Assembly: GCF_004297105.1 (NCBI RefSeq)
Contig: NZ_SCVE01000012.1
Location: forward strand, 248,001 to 312,000
Direction: 5' to 3'
Origin: Herbiconiux sp.
Lineage (GTDB): Bacteria > Actinomycetota > Actinomycetes > Actinomycetales > Microbacteriaceae
Length of the DNA: 64,000 bases
Positions 41,046 through 49,363 of the stretch are shown one piece after another (position 1 is the first letter of the stretch; each line of letters starts with the position of its first letter). The notes beneath the pieces were generated by a model. That model did no database searches. It saw nothing but the letters and a program-made list of their open reading frames with translations, and had not been told where the DNA came from. The position numbers were made by a program, and so were the translations under genes.

Positions 41046-42341
41046 TCAGAGCCGGTCGCGTTCGGCCGATGCGCGCGGGATGATCGGTACGGCGATCGCC
41101 GGGCAGAGCGCCACCATCACGAACGCCAACGGGAATCCGATGGCACCGATCACCGCTCCCACCCCGGGGCCCACCACCGACGCGGCGATGAACTGGGCTG
41201 TGTTCTGCGCGCCGAGAGCGCGGCCGGCCCACGCGGATCCGGCGACCTCGGCCACGGAGGTGAAGGCGAGCCCGTTGTCGGCGACGCTGACGGTGGTGGC
41301 GAGCACGTAGAGCACGGCTGCGGCGACAAGCAGGGGCACGACGAGCGCCCCGCCCGCCTCGACGGACTGGCCGGGCTGCAGCGCCGCGACGCCGGCGAGC
41401 GCGAGCATCGCGACGGCGGCCGCCACCGCCACCCAGGCGAGCGGCCGCACCCGGCTGCCCACCCGGTCGCTCAGCACCCCGGCGGCGATCCGGCCGAAGG
41501 CACCCACGAACTGCGCGACACCGACGAGGATGCCCGCGGTGAGCGCATCCATGCCCACCTGCGTGATCAGCCACACCAGCCCGAAGGTCGACAGCGTGAA
41601 CTGGGGCACCACGAGCAGCACCGACACGGCGTGGATGCGCCAGAGGAAGCCGCTCGAGCGGTACGGGTTCGTGGAGACTGCGGCATCCGGAACGCCTTGC
41701 GTCGATGCGGCGGCGGCACGGGGCGCGCTTCGCGGCGGGTTGCGGATGCCGATCGCGCACGCGATCGCGAAGACACCGCAGAGCACCAGGGGGACGACGA
41801 GCGCGGCCCCGACTCCCGCGCTCGCGGCCAGTCCGGGAACGAGCAGAGCGGCGATCGTGACCCCGAGCGGCTGGGCCATCTGCCGGATGCCCATGGCGAG
41901 ACCGCGGCGGTCTTTCGGGAACCAGCCCACCACCACACGACCGCTGGCCGCGTTCGAACTCGCCGACGCCGCACCGCCGAGGAAGAGGAAGATGCCGAGC
42001 TCGAGATAGCCGCTCGCCACCACGGCCCCGGCCGCGGCGAGGGCCGTGAGCGCCATGCCGCCGGCGATCACCCAGCGCTCGCCGATGCGATCGGCCAGGG
42101 CGCCCCAGGCGATGAGGGTGAAGACGAGGCCGATGTTCGGCACGGCCGCGAGCAGGCCCGCTTCGGCGAGGGAGAGGCCGCGTTCGGTGTGCAGGAGCGG
42201 GATGAGGAAGGCGGGCGCCGTGACGAAGACCGTGCCGGAGATCTGGGCGCCGAGGCCGAGGCCGAGCACCGTCCACGCCCGGCCCGGGCGGGGCATCGGA
42301 GCCCGCGGTGTGCGCTCTGCTTTCACGGCATGGTCGGTCAT
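41046..42341 (-). CDS. MFS transporter (oxalate/formate or cyanate-type uptake family)
   Basis: 431 residues, twelve helices with a central cytoplasmic loop (PRSAPRAAAASTQGVPDAAV). Motif A-like WGALADRIGERWVIAGG and the second-half ...GVLSDRVGSR support MFS. The FPKDRRGLAMGIRQMAQPLG segment is common in the CP/ACS group that transports small organic acids. It is divergent from a GntR/FadR-type regulator over a 50-bp gap with operator-like half-sites, so its expression is very likely set by that regulator's ligand. Confidence 0.85.
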   Translation of the reverse strand: MTDHAVKAERTPRAPMPRPGRAWTVLGLGLGAQISGTVFVTAPAFLIPLLHTERGLSLAEAGLLAAVPNIGLVFTLIAWGALADRIGERWVIAGGMALTALAAAGAVVASGYLELGIFLFLGGAASASSNAASGRVVVGWFPKDRRGLAMGIRQMAQPLGVTIAALLVPGLAASAGVGAALVVPLVLCGVFAIACAIGIRNPPRSAPRAAAASTQGVPDAAVSTNPYRSSGFLWRIHAVSVLLVVPQFTLSTFGLVWLITQVGMDALTAGILVGVAQFVGAFGRIAAGVLSDRVGSRVRPLAWVAVAAAVAMLALAGVAALQPGQSVEAGGALVVPLLVAAAVLYVLATTVSVADNGLAFTSVAEVAGSAWAGRALGAQNTAQFIAASVVGPGVGAVIGAIGFPLAFVMVALCPAIAVPIIPRASAERDRL

Positions 42342-42342
42342 G

Positions 42343-42374
42343 TAGAGTTACGGTACACCAATTTGGTATCCCAA
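42343..42374. promoter_or_regulatory. GntR operator and promoter in the divergent gap
   Basis: A TAGAGT -10-like hexamer (42343-42348) is followed by opposed half-sites: minus-strand TTGGTGTACC (42361-42352) and plus-strand TTGGTATCCCAA (42363-42374). The TTGGTATCC half-site recurs upstream of the GntR gene at 59893. Confidence 0.5.
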
Positions 42375-42391
42375 TATTCGACAGGGGCAGC

Positions 42392-43111
42392 GTGACATCC
42401 ACTTCAGACCCGGTGCCGCTCGCGTCTCAGACCGAGCAGCTCGTCACACGCTTGCGGTCGGCGATCCTGGAGCTCGATCTCGCGCCCGGCGCCGTGCTCA
42501 CCGAGCGCGGGCTCGAGTCGGCCTTCGCCGCGTCGCGCACTCCCGTGCGGTCCGCGCTCAGCACCCTGTTCGGCGAGGGTCTCGTGCAGCGGGAAGGCCG
42601 AAACGGGCGGGGGTGGATCGTGGCGCCGATCGATGTCGACCAGATCCGCGAGCTGGCCGAACTGAGGGAAGCCGTCGAGACGTCGGCCGTTCGCTTGGCG
42701 GTGGCACGGGCATCCGCGCCGCAGATCGACGCGCTCGGGGCGCAGCTCGACGCCGCGCGGGGCGAGGTCGCCGAGTCGGAGTCGGCCGGGGTGCGGGCCG
42801 GGCACGACTTCCATGTGTCGCTGGCGGCGCTCTCGGGCAACACCCTCATGACCGACTCGGTGCGGGATGCGATGAACCGTCTCGCGCGCACCCGATTCCT
42901 CGAGGTGCGCACCCCCGAGTCGCGGGCCCAGGCCTGGGCGGAGCACCGGGCCGTGCTCGACGCGGTCGCGGCCCACGATGCCGAGCTCGCGGCCCGACTG
43001 GTGGGCGAGCACATCCGGGCCACCAACGAGCGGCTCGTGAGCTTTCTCACGGCCGAGCGCCGTCGCCTCCGGGGCCACGGTCTCACGATCGTCGACACGC
43101 GCGCCGACTAG
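42392..43111 (+). CDS. GntR/FadR-family transcriptional regulator (FCD domain)
   Basis: 239 residues from a GTG at 42392 (AGGGG upstream). N-terminal GntR winged helix (SAILELDLAPGAVLTERGLE, ASRTPVRSALSTLFGEGLVQ) and an all-helical FCD ligand domain with metal-type residues (ELREAVETSAVRLAV, AGHDFHVSLAALSGN, EHRAVLDAVAAHD). FCD regulators sense small carboxylic acids. It probably represses the divergent MFS gene and itself. Confidence 0.9.
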   Translation: MTSTSDPVPLASQTEQLVTRLRSAILELDLAPGAVLTERGLESAFAASRTPVRSALSTLFGEGLVQREGRNGRGWIVAPIDVDQIRELAELREAVETSAVRLAVARASAPQIDALGAQLDAARGEVAESESAGVRAGHDFHVSLAALSGNTLMTDSVRDAMNRLARTRFLEVRTPESRAQAWAEHRAVLDAVAAHDAELAARLVGEHIRATNERLVSFLTAERRRLRGHGLTIVDTRAD

Positions 43112-43200
43112 CCTCCGTTCTCCGCTCTCTGCTCTCCGCTCTTGGGCCCAGGCGAAGGCGCTCGAAGCCGCCCCACGCGACGGGCCGGCAGTGGCGCGGT

Positions 43201-43995
43201 TCACGCGGTCGCGCGGGCGTCCTCCTGGGTGCGGAAGAAGGCGGCCGCCTCCGCCTGGAAGAGGCGCGACGTGACCGCGGTCACGTGAGTGCGGCCGGGC
43301 AGCTCGAGGGAGCGCGCATTCGGCAGCTCCTCGGCGAGCGCCTGTGAGTGAGGAGCCACGGGGTCGTCGCCGCCGGCCACCAGGAGCATCGGATGCTGCG
43401 GCACCCGCTTCCGGGCCGTAAACGGCCGTCGGCGCACGGCCTCGGCCACTCGCAACAGCGCCTGGGGATCGTTGCCGGGGAGCCCCGTGGTCATGGCCAG
43501 GAAGTGGGAGGTGGGGTCATCCGGAGTCGAGGCGGACCGGAGGGCGTCAGCCGACCCGGCGCTCAGCAGCTGCCGGGCCCGGGCGTGGTCGAAGCCCGCG
43601 AACGACCCGGCGAGCGGTGCGCCGCCCAGCACGAGGGAGCGCACGCGCGTGGGATGGCGGAGGGCGAAGTCCCAGCAGAGGCGGGCGCCGAGAGAGTAGC
43701 CGAGCAGGTGGACGCTCGCGAGCCCGAGGGTGTCGAGCACGGCCACGAAGTCGCCGTGGAACCGGGGCACGTCGTAGGCGTCGAGGCGTCGCGGGCGATC
43801 GCTGCCGCCGTGACCGCGCAGGTCGAGGGCCACACCGGAGAACCCGGCTTCGGTGAGGGGTGCGGGCCAGCGCGCCCGGATCCAGTTCGCGCTGCGATCG
43901 GAGGCGAAGCCGTGCACGAGCAGGATGGGCGGATCGGCGAGGTCGCCGAACGTCTCGTAGGCGATGCGGACGCCACCCGACACGAGTTCCGGCAC
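43201..43995 (-). CDS. Alpha/beta-fold hydrolase
   Basis: 264 residues. ILLVHGFASDRSANW oxyanion region, LDLRGHGGSDRP, nucleophile LLGYSLGARLCW, acid in GGDDPVAPHS and His in GRTHVTAVTS. This is the general lactonase/haloperoxidase/ester hydrolase type without distinguishing lid features. Cytoplasmic. Substrate unknown; no operon partner. Confidence 0.87.
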   Translation of the reverse strand: MPELVSGGVRIAYETFGDLADPPILLVHGFASDRSANWIRARWPAPLTEAGFSGVALDLRGHGGSDRPRRLDAYDVPRFHGDFVAVLDTLGLASVHLLGYSLGARLCWDFALRHPTRVRSLVLGGAPLAGSFAGFDHARARQLLSAGSADALRSASTPDDPTSHFLAMTTGLPGNDPQALLRVAEAVRRRPFTARKRVPQHPMLLVAGGDDPVAPHSQALAEELPNARSLELPGRTHVTAVTSRLFQAEAAAFFRTQEDARATA

Positions 43996-44101
43996 CCGTC
44001 GAGCCTAAGGCGCGAGGCGGGCCACTCCTGCACAGCCCCACTGCTCGCCGTCGTTCTCCACACCTCCCGTATCGCACTCCCTATGTGCGCCCTCCACTCG
44101 C

Positions 44102-44107
44102 GATAAT
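44102..44107 (+). promoter_or_regulatory. -10 hexamer GATAAT for a leaderless YchJ-like gene
   Basis: GATAAT ends 6 nt before the GTG at 44114. The flanks (CGCGATAATGAA-YCC) are nearly the same as those before the gene at 40384. Confidence 0.45.
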
Positions 44108-44113
44108 GAATCC

Positions 44114-44605
44114 GTGCCCGCCCTCTCCGACCCCGCGCCCCACGCCGACTCCCCGGCCGGGGCGGTCGCGCGCTCGGGCGCCGAAACGGTCTCGCTCGAC
44201 GACTCCGCGCGCTGCCCCTGCCAGAGCGGCGAGGCGTTCGGCTCGTGCTGCGGGCCGTATCTCAGCGGTCAGGCCTCGCCACCCACGGTCGAGCGTCTGA
44301 TGCGCTCGCGCTACACCGCCTTCGCCGTGCGCGATGCCGCCTATCTCCTGCACAGCTGGCACCCGAGCACGCGCCCGGCAACGCTCGAGCTCGAGCCCGG
44401 CATCCGCTGGTTCCGGCTCGACATCCTCGACCGCGTCGCCGGAGGCCTGCTCGACAGCACCGGCATCGTCGAGTTCGAAGCGCGGTACCGCATGCCCCCT
44501 GCCGGCAACAGTGGTGACGAGTCACGCCCGGCTGTGGGAATCCAGCACGAGCGCAGCCGCTTCGAGCGGGCCGAGGGGCGGTGGACGTATGTCGACGGAG
44601 AATGA
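44114..44605 (+). CDS. YchJ/UPF0225-family protein with SEC-C zinc motif
   Basis: 163 residues from the GTG at 44114. SEC-C-type zinc motif CPCQSGEAFGSCCGPYL near the N-terminus, followed by the YchJ domain (RLMRSRYTAFAVRDAAYLLH, WHPSTRP, GIRWFRLDIL). The function of the family is unknown; SEC-C motifs usually mediate protein contacts. The stop overlaps the downstream lipase gene by 17 bp. No ribosome-binding site, consistent with a leaderless mRNA. Confidence 0.85.
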   Translation: MPALSDPAPHADSPAGAVARSGAETVSLDDSARCPCQSGEAFGSCCGPYLSGQASPPTVERLMRSRYTAFAVRDAAYLLHSWHPSTRPATLELEPGIRWFRLDILDRVAGGLLDSTGIVEFEARYRMPPAGNSGDESRPAVGIQHERSRFERAEGRWTYVDGE

Positions 44606-45947
44606 GATCCCCTCCGGAGGCGCGCCGTCGAGCGCCACTCCTCCCGCGGCGCAGGCGCCGCTCGCAAGCGACGCCGCGCCCGGCGGTACCGTCGAGCCGC
44701 CTCATCCCCGCCGGGGCCGAGTCCGGCGGAGAGTCGGCCTCGGCCTCGCGGCGATCGGGCTCACCGTCGCCGTCGTCGTCGGGCTCGCCCTTGCCAGCTC
44801 GTTCTGGAACATCGGTGGGCGGCTCGCCGAAGGCGTGGCGGAGCAGCAGACTGAAGGGTCGTTCTACCGCGTCGACGCGCCGATGGCGGCCGCGGCACCC
44901 GGCACCCTCATCCGCTCGGAGCCGATCGCGAACGCGCCCGCCGGCTCGACCGCCTGGCGGGTGCTCTACCACTCCACCGACGTGCACGGCACCGACATCG
45001 TGGTGTCGGGCGTCGTGGTCGCACCCGACGGCGACGCCCCGCCCGGGGGTCGGCCGATCGTGTCGTGGGGGCATCCGACCACGGGCACTGCAGTGAAGTG
45101 CGCGCCTTCGGTCGGCATCGATCCCTTCGACCTCATCGAGGGCCTGAAACAGCTCCTCGACGCGGGCTACGTCGTGGCGGCCACCGACTACTCCGGGCTC
45201 GGCGTCGACGGTCCCGCGTCCCAGACGCCCGACTCCTACTTGATCGGCGTCACCGAGGGCAACAACATCCTCGATGCGGCCCGTGCCGCGCGGGCCCTCG
45301 ACGGGGCGGGCGCCGGCACCGCGCTCGCGCTCTGGGGTCACTCGCAGGGCGGCCAGGCAGCCCTGTTCGCCGCTCAGCTGGCACCGGCCTACGCGCCGGA
45401 GTTCGACCTCAAGGGCGTGGCGGTAGCCGCACCCGCAACCGGGCTCGCGGCGCTGCTCAAGGCCGACATCTCCGACATCTCGGGGGTCACCATCGGCCAA
45501 TACGCCTTCGCGGCCTTCGCCTCGGTCTACGGTCCGACCACCCCGGGTGCCGAGCTCAACACCATCCTCACCCCTCCCGCCGCAGCGCTCACCGATCAGA
45601 TGAACTCGCTCTGCCTGCTGGGCGAGAACAAGGAATTGCATACCCTCGGAGAGCCGCTCATCGGCGACTATCTCGCCGCCGACCCCGCCACCACCGAGCC
45701 GTGGGCCACCCTGCTGACCCAGAACACGCCGGGAGCCACGCACCTCACCGTCCCGCTCTTCGTGGCACAGGGCGACAGCGACACCCTCGTGCACCCGGAG
45801 GTGACCGCGGCCTTCGTGCAGCACGAGCGCGATATCGGCACGGTTGTCACCGCTGAGACCATCGAAGGAACGGGTCATGGTCTCGTGGCCGACCGCGCGA
45901 TGCCTGCGGTCATGACCTGGCTCGGCACACTCGGCCTGCCGAACTGA
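44589..45947 (+). CDS. Secretory lipase (LIP-type alpha/beta hydrolase) with N-terminal membrane anchor
   Basis: 452 residues from the ATG at 44589. A Pro-rich cytoplasmic start and a basic cluster (RRGRVRRR) precede one helix (VGLGLAAIGLTVAVVVGLAL), so the enzyme is anchored outside. The catalytic domain has IVSWGHPTTGTAVKCAPS, ATDYSGLGVDG, nucleophile LWGHSQGGQAALF, acid in QGDSDTLVHP and His in GTGHGLV, the pattern of secretory lipases of actinobacteria. Likely hydrolyses esters or lipids at the cell surface. Probably co-transcribed with the YchJ gene. Confidence 0.85.
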   Translation: MSTENEIPSGGAPSSATPPAAQAPLASDAAPGGTVEPPHPRRGRVRRRVGLGLAAIGLTVAVVVGLALASSFWNIGGRLAEGVAEQQTEGSFYRVDAPMAAAAPGTLIRSEPIANAPAGSTAWRVLYHSTDVHGTDIVVSGVVVAPDGDAPPGGRPIVSWGHPTTGTAVKCAPSVGIDPFDLIEGLKQLLDAGYVVAATDYSGLGVDGPASQTPDSYLIGVTEGNNILDAARAARALDGAGAGTALALWGHSQGGQAALFAAQLAPAYAPEFDLKGVAVAAPATGLAALLKADISDISGVTIGQYAFAAFASVYGPTTPGAELNTILTPPAAALTDQMNSLCLLGENKELHTLGEPLIGDYLAADPATTEPWATLLTQNTPGATHLTVPLFVAQGDSDTLVHPEVTAAFVQHERDIGTVVTAETIEGTGHGLVADRAMPAVMTWLGTLGLPN

Positions 45948-46028
45948 GCCGTGCGCCTTGGCGGATGGGCCGGATCGGCGCACCATGGGAACTGACCCAC
46001 CACGAGAATACGACGATCGGAGCACGCG

Positions 46029-46244
46029 ATGACGGGTGAACGGGACATGGATCCGAATGTCGACGAACACGAGTACGACACCGACACCGACTACGGCGAC
46101 CCGGAGCGCGACGGCACCGGCGCCGACCCCGTCGAGGCCGACGAACATGCCGACAACCCGCATCCGGATGCCGACGGCGACGTCACGGCAGGCACCTCGC
46201 GCGACGACGCGGTGGGGGAGATCGTCGACCCGAAGGCCGACTGA
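46029..46244 (+). CDS. Small acidic protein, function unknown
   Basis: 71 residues, 25 of them Asp/Glu (MTGERDMDPNVDEHEYDTDT onward), ATG at 46029 with CGGAG upstream. Rich in Asp-Pro and His; no hydrophobic core, so probably disordered. Codon bias matches the neighbours. It resembles the 11636 protein in composition only. Confidence 0.55.
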   Translation: MTGERDMDPNVDEHEYDTDTDYGDPERDGTGADPVEADEHADNPHPDADGDVTAGTSRDDAVGEIVDPKAD

Positions 46245-46292
46245 GCGGCCCGGAACGCAGCTCCGCTCTGCGCCGCACCGCTCGTCGCCGTG

Positions 46293-46337
46293 CCGGGCGG
46301 AGCAGAGGCGGGTGGAGCAGAGCCGGGTGGAGCAGAG
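46293..46337. repeat. Three tandem 15-bp repeats
   Basis: CCGGGCGGAGCAGAG, GCGGGTGGAGCAGAG and CCGGGTGGAGCAGAG follow each other between the acidic-protein gene and the convergent TetR gene. Confidence 0.8.
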
Positions 46338-46370
46338 CCGCTTCAAGCCACACCGCCCCACGCCGCGGAG

Positions 46371-46910
46371 CTAGTCGAGCGTGATCGCCGCCACGATCCG
46401 CGCCACGCCGAACTCCCACGCGGCCTGCACGTCGCCGCCGAGCTTGAACGTGCCGTTCAGTTCCATGCCGATGAACCCCACAGCCCACGCGGTCAGCGTG
46501 CGCGCCGCCTCCAGCGCGTCATCCGGCCCGGCGAGCGCGCTCGCGACGCGCAGGATCGACGCGCTCGCCGCCTCTCCGAACTGCGCCGAGGCCGTCTGCG
46601 CTTCCGCCCCCGGCGACATCACGAGCTGAAAGGCGGCGGGCCGTTCGTGGCCGAACGCCCGGAGGGTGTCGGCGAGCAGCCGCGGGTCGTCGACGCCCTC
46701 GAGCCGTCTCGCGAGCTCGCTCAGCGACCCCTCCGCCACGAGCTGGATGAGCCGATCACGGCTGTGCACGCGCTTGTAGAGGGAGGGCGCACGCACGCCG
46801 ACGCGTTCGGCAACGGCTTGCATGGTGACGCCCTGCACCCCCTCGGTCTCCAGAAGAGCGGATGCGGTGTGCACGATCTCGTCGAGCGTCGTTCGTTCGG
46901 GGGTGGGCAT
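46371..46910 (-). CDS. TetR/AcrR-family transcriptional regulator
   Basis: 179 residues from the ATG at 46910. TetR helix-turn-helix (TLDEIVHTASALLETEGVQG, VAERVGVRAPSLYKRVHSRD) and a WHG-type C-terminal domain (HERPAAFQLVMSPGA, TAWAVGFIGMELNGTF). It is divergent from an MBL-fold hydrolase over 53 bp with three matching half-sites, so it almost certainly represses that gene and itself in response to a small hydrophobic ligand. Confidence 0.9.
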   Translation of the reverse strand: MPTPERTTLDEIVHTASALLETEGVQGVTMQAVAERVGVRAPSLYKRVHSRDRLIQLVAEGSLSELARRLEGVDDPRLLADTLRAFGHERPAAFQLVMSPGAEAQTASAQFGEAASASILRVASALAGPDDALEAARTLTAWAVGFIGMELNGTFKLGGDVQAAWEFGVARIVAAITLD

Positions 46911-46933
46911 GATCCCAGTATAGCTATTGACCG

Positions 46934-46960
46934 TAGCCATAAAGGCTATGTATCGTAGCC
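46934..46960. promoter_or_regulatory. TetR operator with three half-sites
   Basis: TAGCC (46934-46938), GGCTA (46944-46948) and TAGCC (46956-46960) form two overlapping inverted pairs within the 53-bp gap, the last one ending 3 bp before the MBL start codon. Confidence 0.5.
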
Positions 46961-46963
46961 ATC

Positions 46964-47692
46964 ATGAAACTCGCACCCCACCTCCACCGAATCGGCAATG
47001 ACATCGTCGCCGTCTATCTCGTCGACACCGATGAGGGGGTGACCATCATCGACGCCGGTCTCGCCGGCCACTGGCGAGAACTCCTCGCCGAGCTCGCCTC
47101 GATGGGGCGCACCCTCGCCGACGTCAAGGGCGTCATCCTCACCCACGGCGACGGAGACCACCTGGGCTTCGCGGAGCGCATCCGCCGCGACCACCGCGTC
47201 CCTGTCTTCGTGCACCCGGCCGACGCGGCACGCGCGAAGGGCGGCCCGAAGCCCGCCAATGCGAAGCAGCGGATGCGGCTCGGCGCAACCCTCGGCTTCT
47301 TCGGCTACACGCTCCGCAAGGGCGGGGCCCGCACCACCTACCTCACCTCCACGGTGGATGCTCGCGACGGCGAGACGCTGGCGCTCCCCGGATCACCGCG
47401 CATCATCGCCCTGCCGGGGCATTCCGAGGGCAGCATCGCCATCCACGTTCCGATCGCAGACGCGGTCTTCGTGGGCGACGGCCTGACGACGAGGCACGTG
47501 CTCACGGGCTCCTCGGGCCCGCAGCCTGCCCCCTTCACGGATGAGCCCGCGCAAGCGCTCGCCTCACTCCGCGCGCTGCTGCCGACGGGAGCGACGTGGG
47601 TGCTGCCGGGCCATGGAGCACCGTGGAACCGCGGAGTCGAGGCGGCGGTGGCCGCGGTGGAGAAGGCGGCGAGGAGCACGAACGCCGCGTGA
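46964..47692 (+). CDS. MBL-fold metallo-hydrolase
   Basis: 242 residues. Metal motif ILTHGDGDHLGFA (Asp in place of the second His of HxHxDH), GHSEGSIAI and the last His in LPGHGAPW. Such substitutions occur in glyoxalase-II-like and lactonase-like members. The insert GATLGFFGYTLRKGGARTTY is variable. Reaction unknown; the TetR partner suggests an inducible detoxification or lactone hydrolysis. The start is very close to the operator, so the mRNA leader must be very short. Confidence 0.87.
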   Translation: MKLAPHLHRIGNDIVAVYLVDTDEGVTIIDAGLAGHWRELLAELASMGRTLADVKGVILTHGDGDHLGFAERIRRDHRVPVFVHPADAARAKGGPKPANAKQRMRLGATLGFFGYTLRKGGARTTYLTSTVDARDGETLALPGSPRIIALPGHSEGSIAIHVPIADAVFVGDGLTTRHVLTGSSGPQPAPFTDEPAQALASLRALLPTGATWVLPGHGAPWNRGVEAAVAAVEKAARSTNAA

Positions 47693-47694
47693 TT

Positions 47695-47721
47695 CGTCGC
47701 GCGGCGCACTGCCGCGCGACG
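47695..47721. terminator. Hairpin terminator between convergent genes
   Basis: Perfect 11-bp arms CGTCGCGCGGC (47695-47705) and GCCGCGCGACG (47711-47721), 5-nt loop, directly after the MBL stop. Confidence 0.75.
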
Positions 47722-47744
47722 TGCCTCGGCCGTGTGACCTGCGC

Positions 47745-47990
47745 CTATGCTGCCATCAACTGAGCAGCCCCGTAGAGGGCGAACGCGATGCCGACCACGA
47801 TCCACACGGCCCCGATGACCCCGATCACGACGGGCGACGAGTGCTCGGGCGCCGCGTCCCGATCCCCACCCTGGAACTTCTTGTTGCGGTGCACCGGGCG
47901 AGCGGCGATACCGACTCGCCGCACGATGAGCACCCCGCCGGCCACGACGAACGCGACACCGAGGATCACCAACCCGATCCATCCGACCAC
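47745..47990 (-). CDS. Small two-helix membrane protein, unknown function
   Basis: 81 residues: helix (WIGLVILGVAFVVAGGVLIV), a basic loop (RRVGIAARPVHRNKKFQGGD), then a second helix (VVIGVIGAVWIVVGIAFALY). No family recognised. Convergent with the MBL gene behind a terminator. The gene-like codon pattern and membrane topology support it; an opposite-strand ORF over the same bases is a shadow. Confidence 0.55.
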   Translation of the reverse strand: MVGWIGLVILGVAFVVAGGVLIVRRVGIAARPVHRNKKFQGGDRDAAPEHSSPVVIGVIGAVWIVVGIAFALYGAAQLMAA

Positions 47991-48371
47991 AGCGCCTCAT
48001 TCCGTCCCGACTATTCGACCACGAAACCCCTCCACTCGGCGAACCGGGAGCGGTGGGACATGGATGCGGGCGGGCGACATCCTGCAGCCGGCTGCAGGTG
48101 TGCACGGGAAATCTGCCGTCTACGGAGTGCGAGATTTGTACGCTGGTCGACGTGAAATTTGCGTGGTAGAAGGCCTGATAGAGCAGACTCCAGCCGGCTT
48201 CCGCCTCCACGACAGGACCGCTATCTGCCGCAACGAATGACGCCACCTTGCGTCACGTGGTGCTGCTCGCCACGAGTCGAGATGCCTACAGGAGATCGGA
48301 TGGGGTCGCCGTGGTTCCCCTTGCACTGATCGGACACTGAATGCGCGCGAACCGATTCAGCCGTCACCACC
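47991..48371. other. 381-bp gene-free stretch with an 18-bp palindrome
   Basis: Visibly less GC-rich than the neighbours. It holds the perfect palindrome CCTGCAGCCGGCTGCAGG (48081-48098). No convincing gene; an opposite-strand ORF tail ending GRREICVVEGLIEQTPAGF (to 48240) could be a gene remnant but has no recognisable family. Confidence 0.5.
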
Positions 48372-48734
48372 TCACGGCAGCAGCATCACGAGGTCGAACG
48401 AGCCTGTCGCGAGGCTCAGGCGACCGCCGCCCGGGTCGGCGGCCCGGGTGAGGTCACCGAGTGACACCGGATCCGGGCCGACCCCGAGTCGGTCGAGCAC
48501 CGAGCCACGCGCGAAGACCGTCACATATTCGAGAGGTGATTCGCCCGCAGCGCCATCGGCGCGCACGAGCTCACGCGCCGTCGCGAGCTCGCATCGCCGC
48601 CGAGCGGAAGCGGGCAAGGGGAACCGCAGCCGCGTGGGCACCACGATGAGGGATGCGAGAGAAGCGGCGAATCCCGCCGCACAGACCCCGAGGCGTGCGG
48701 GCTGATCAAAGAAGACCAGCACCATCTGCGACAT
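48372..48734 (-). CDS. Hypothetical membrane-anchored protein
   Basis: 120 residues with one N-terminal helix (RLGVCAAGFAASLASLIVVP) and a soluble remainder (PLEYVTVFARGSVLDRLGVG, GRLSLATGSFDLVMLLP). No family recognised. It follows the membrane-protein gene at 48762-49214 in the same direction after 27 bp, so the two may form an operon. Confidence 0.5.
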   Translation of the reverse strand: MSQMVLVFFDQPARLGVCAAGFAASLASLIVVPTRLRFPLPASARRRCELATARELVRADGAAGESPLEYVTVFARGSVLDRLGVGPDPVSLGDLTRAADPGGGRLSLATGSFDLVMLLP

Positions 48735-48761
48735 CCGCCCGCTCCTCTCCGACCCTGCCGG

Positions 48762-49214
48762 CTACGGCTTGATCGGCTTCCACTTCGGCAGGGAAGCCGG
48801 CTCAGGCACGGCCGGGGGCGGGAAGCGCACCAAGCGGATCGACGAGTTGAGGAAGAGAGCACCGATCGCGAGTGGGATCACGTCCCAGAACGACAGAGGG
48901 GTCACGCCCGGGAATCCGATGATCGTCGAGACGACGCCCCACACGAGGCTCACGATGAATAGGGAACCCAATACGAAGCCCGCCGTCGGCCGCGCAGTCA
49001 TCCTCCACCACGGTCGGGGTGGAGCAATGGCTTCGCCGCTGCCTCGGAAGCACCGGACAGCGACCCCGAGCACCAGCCACGCGAGCAGGGTGGCGCTCAG
49101 CGAGGCAGCCCACAGCGGGACGATCGGCCAGAGAACAAGTCTCACGACATTCGCAACAACGAGGAACGCGACGAAGTACGCCACCTTCCACCGGGTCTTC
49201 CGGATGCGCAGCAC
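48762..49214 (-). CDS. Hypothetical four-helix membrane protein
   Basis: 150 residues from a GTG at 49214, chosen because GGGGAGGGG precedes it; longer starts to 49283 run into Cys/Trp-rich sequence. Four helices: WKVAYFVAFLVVANVVRLVL, LWAASLSATLLAWLVLGVAV, GFVLGSLFIVSLVWGVVSTI and FWDVIPLAIGALFL. Unknown function; no family recognised. Confidence 0.6.
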   Translation of the reverse strand: MLRIRKTRWKVAYFVAFLVVANVVRLVLWPIVPLWAASLSATLLAWLVLGVAVRCFRGSGEAIAPPRPWWRMTARPTAGFVLGSLFIVSLVWGVVSTIIGFPGVTPLSFWDVIPLAIGALFLNSSIRLVRFPPPAVPEPASLPKWKPIKP

Positions 49215-49363
49215 AGCAGTCCCCTCCCCCACGAAGCCAGCATCCCATATCCCGGAAAGCCACTCCCCACACCATGCACACATTCTGTACGCTCAGACCG
49301 AGTGCCCCCTTCGTAGAGGCCGGACGCATCGCAGGGGGCCCTAGCGACTAGGCGCAGTCGATG

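Noticed and set aside
47788..48240. 150-codon plus-strand ORF
   Set aside because: Mostly antisense to the two-helix membrane gene; only its last 35 codons look protein-like, which is too little to call a gene.
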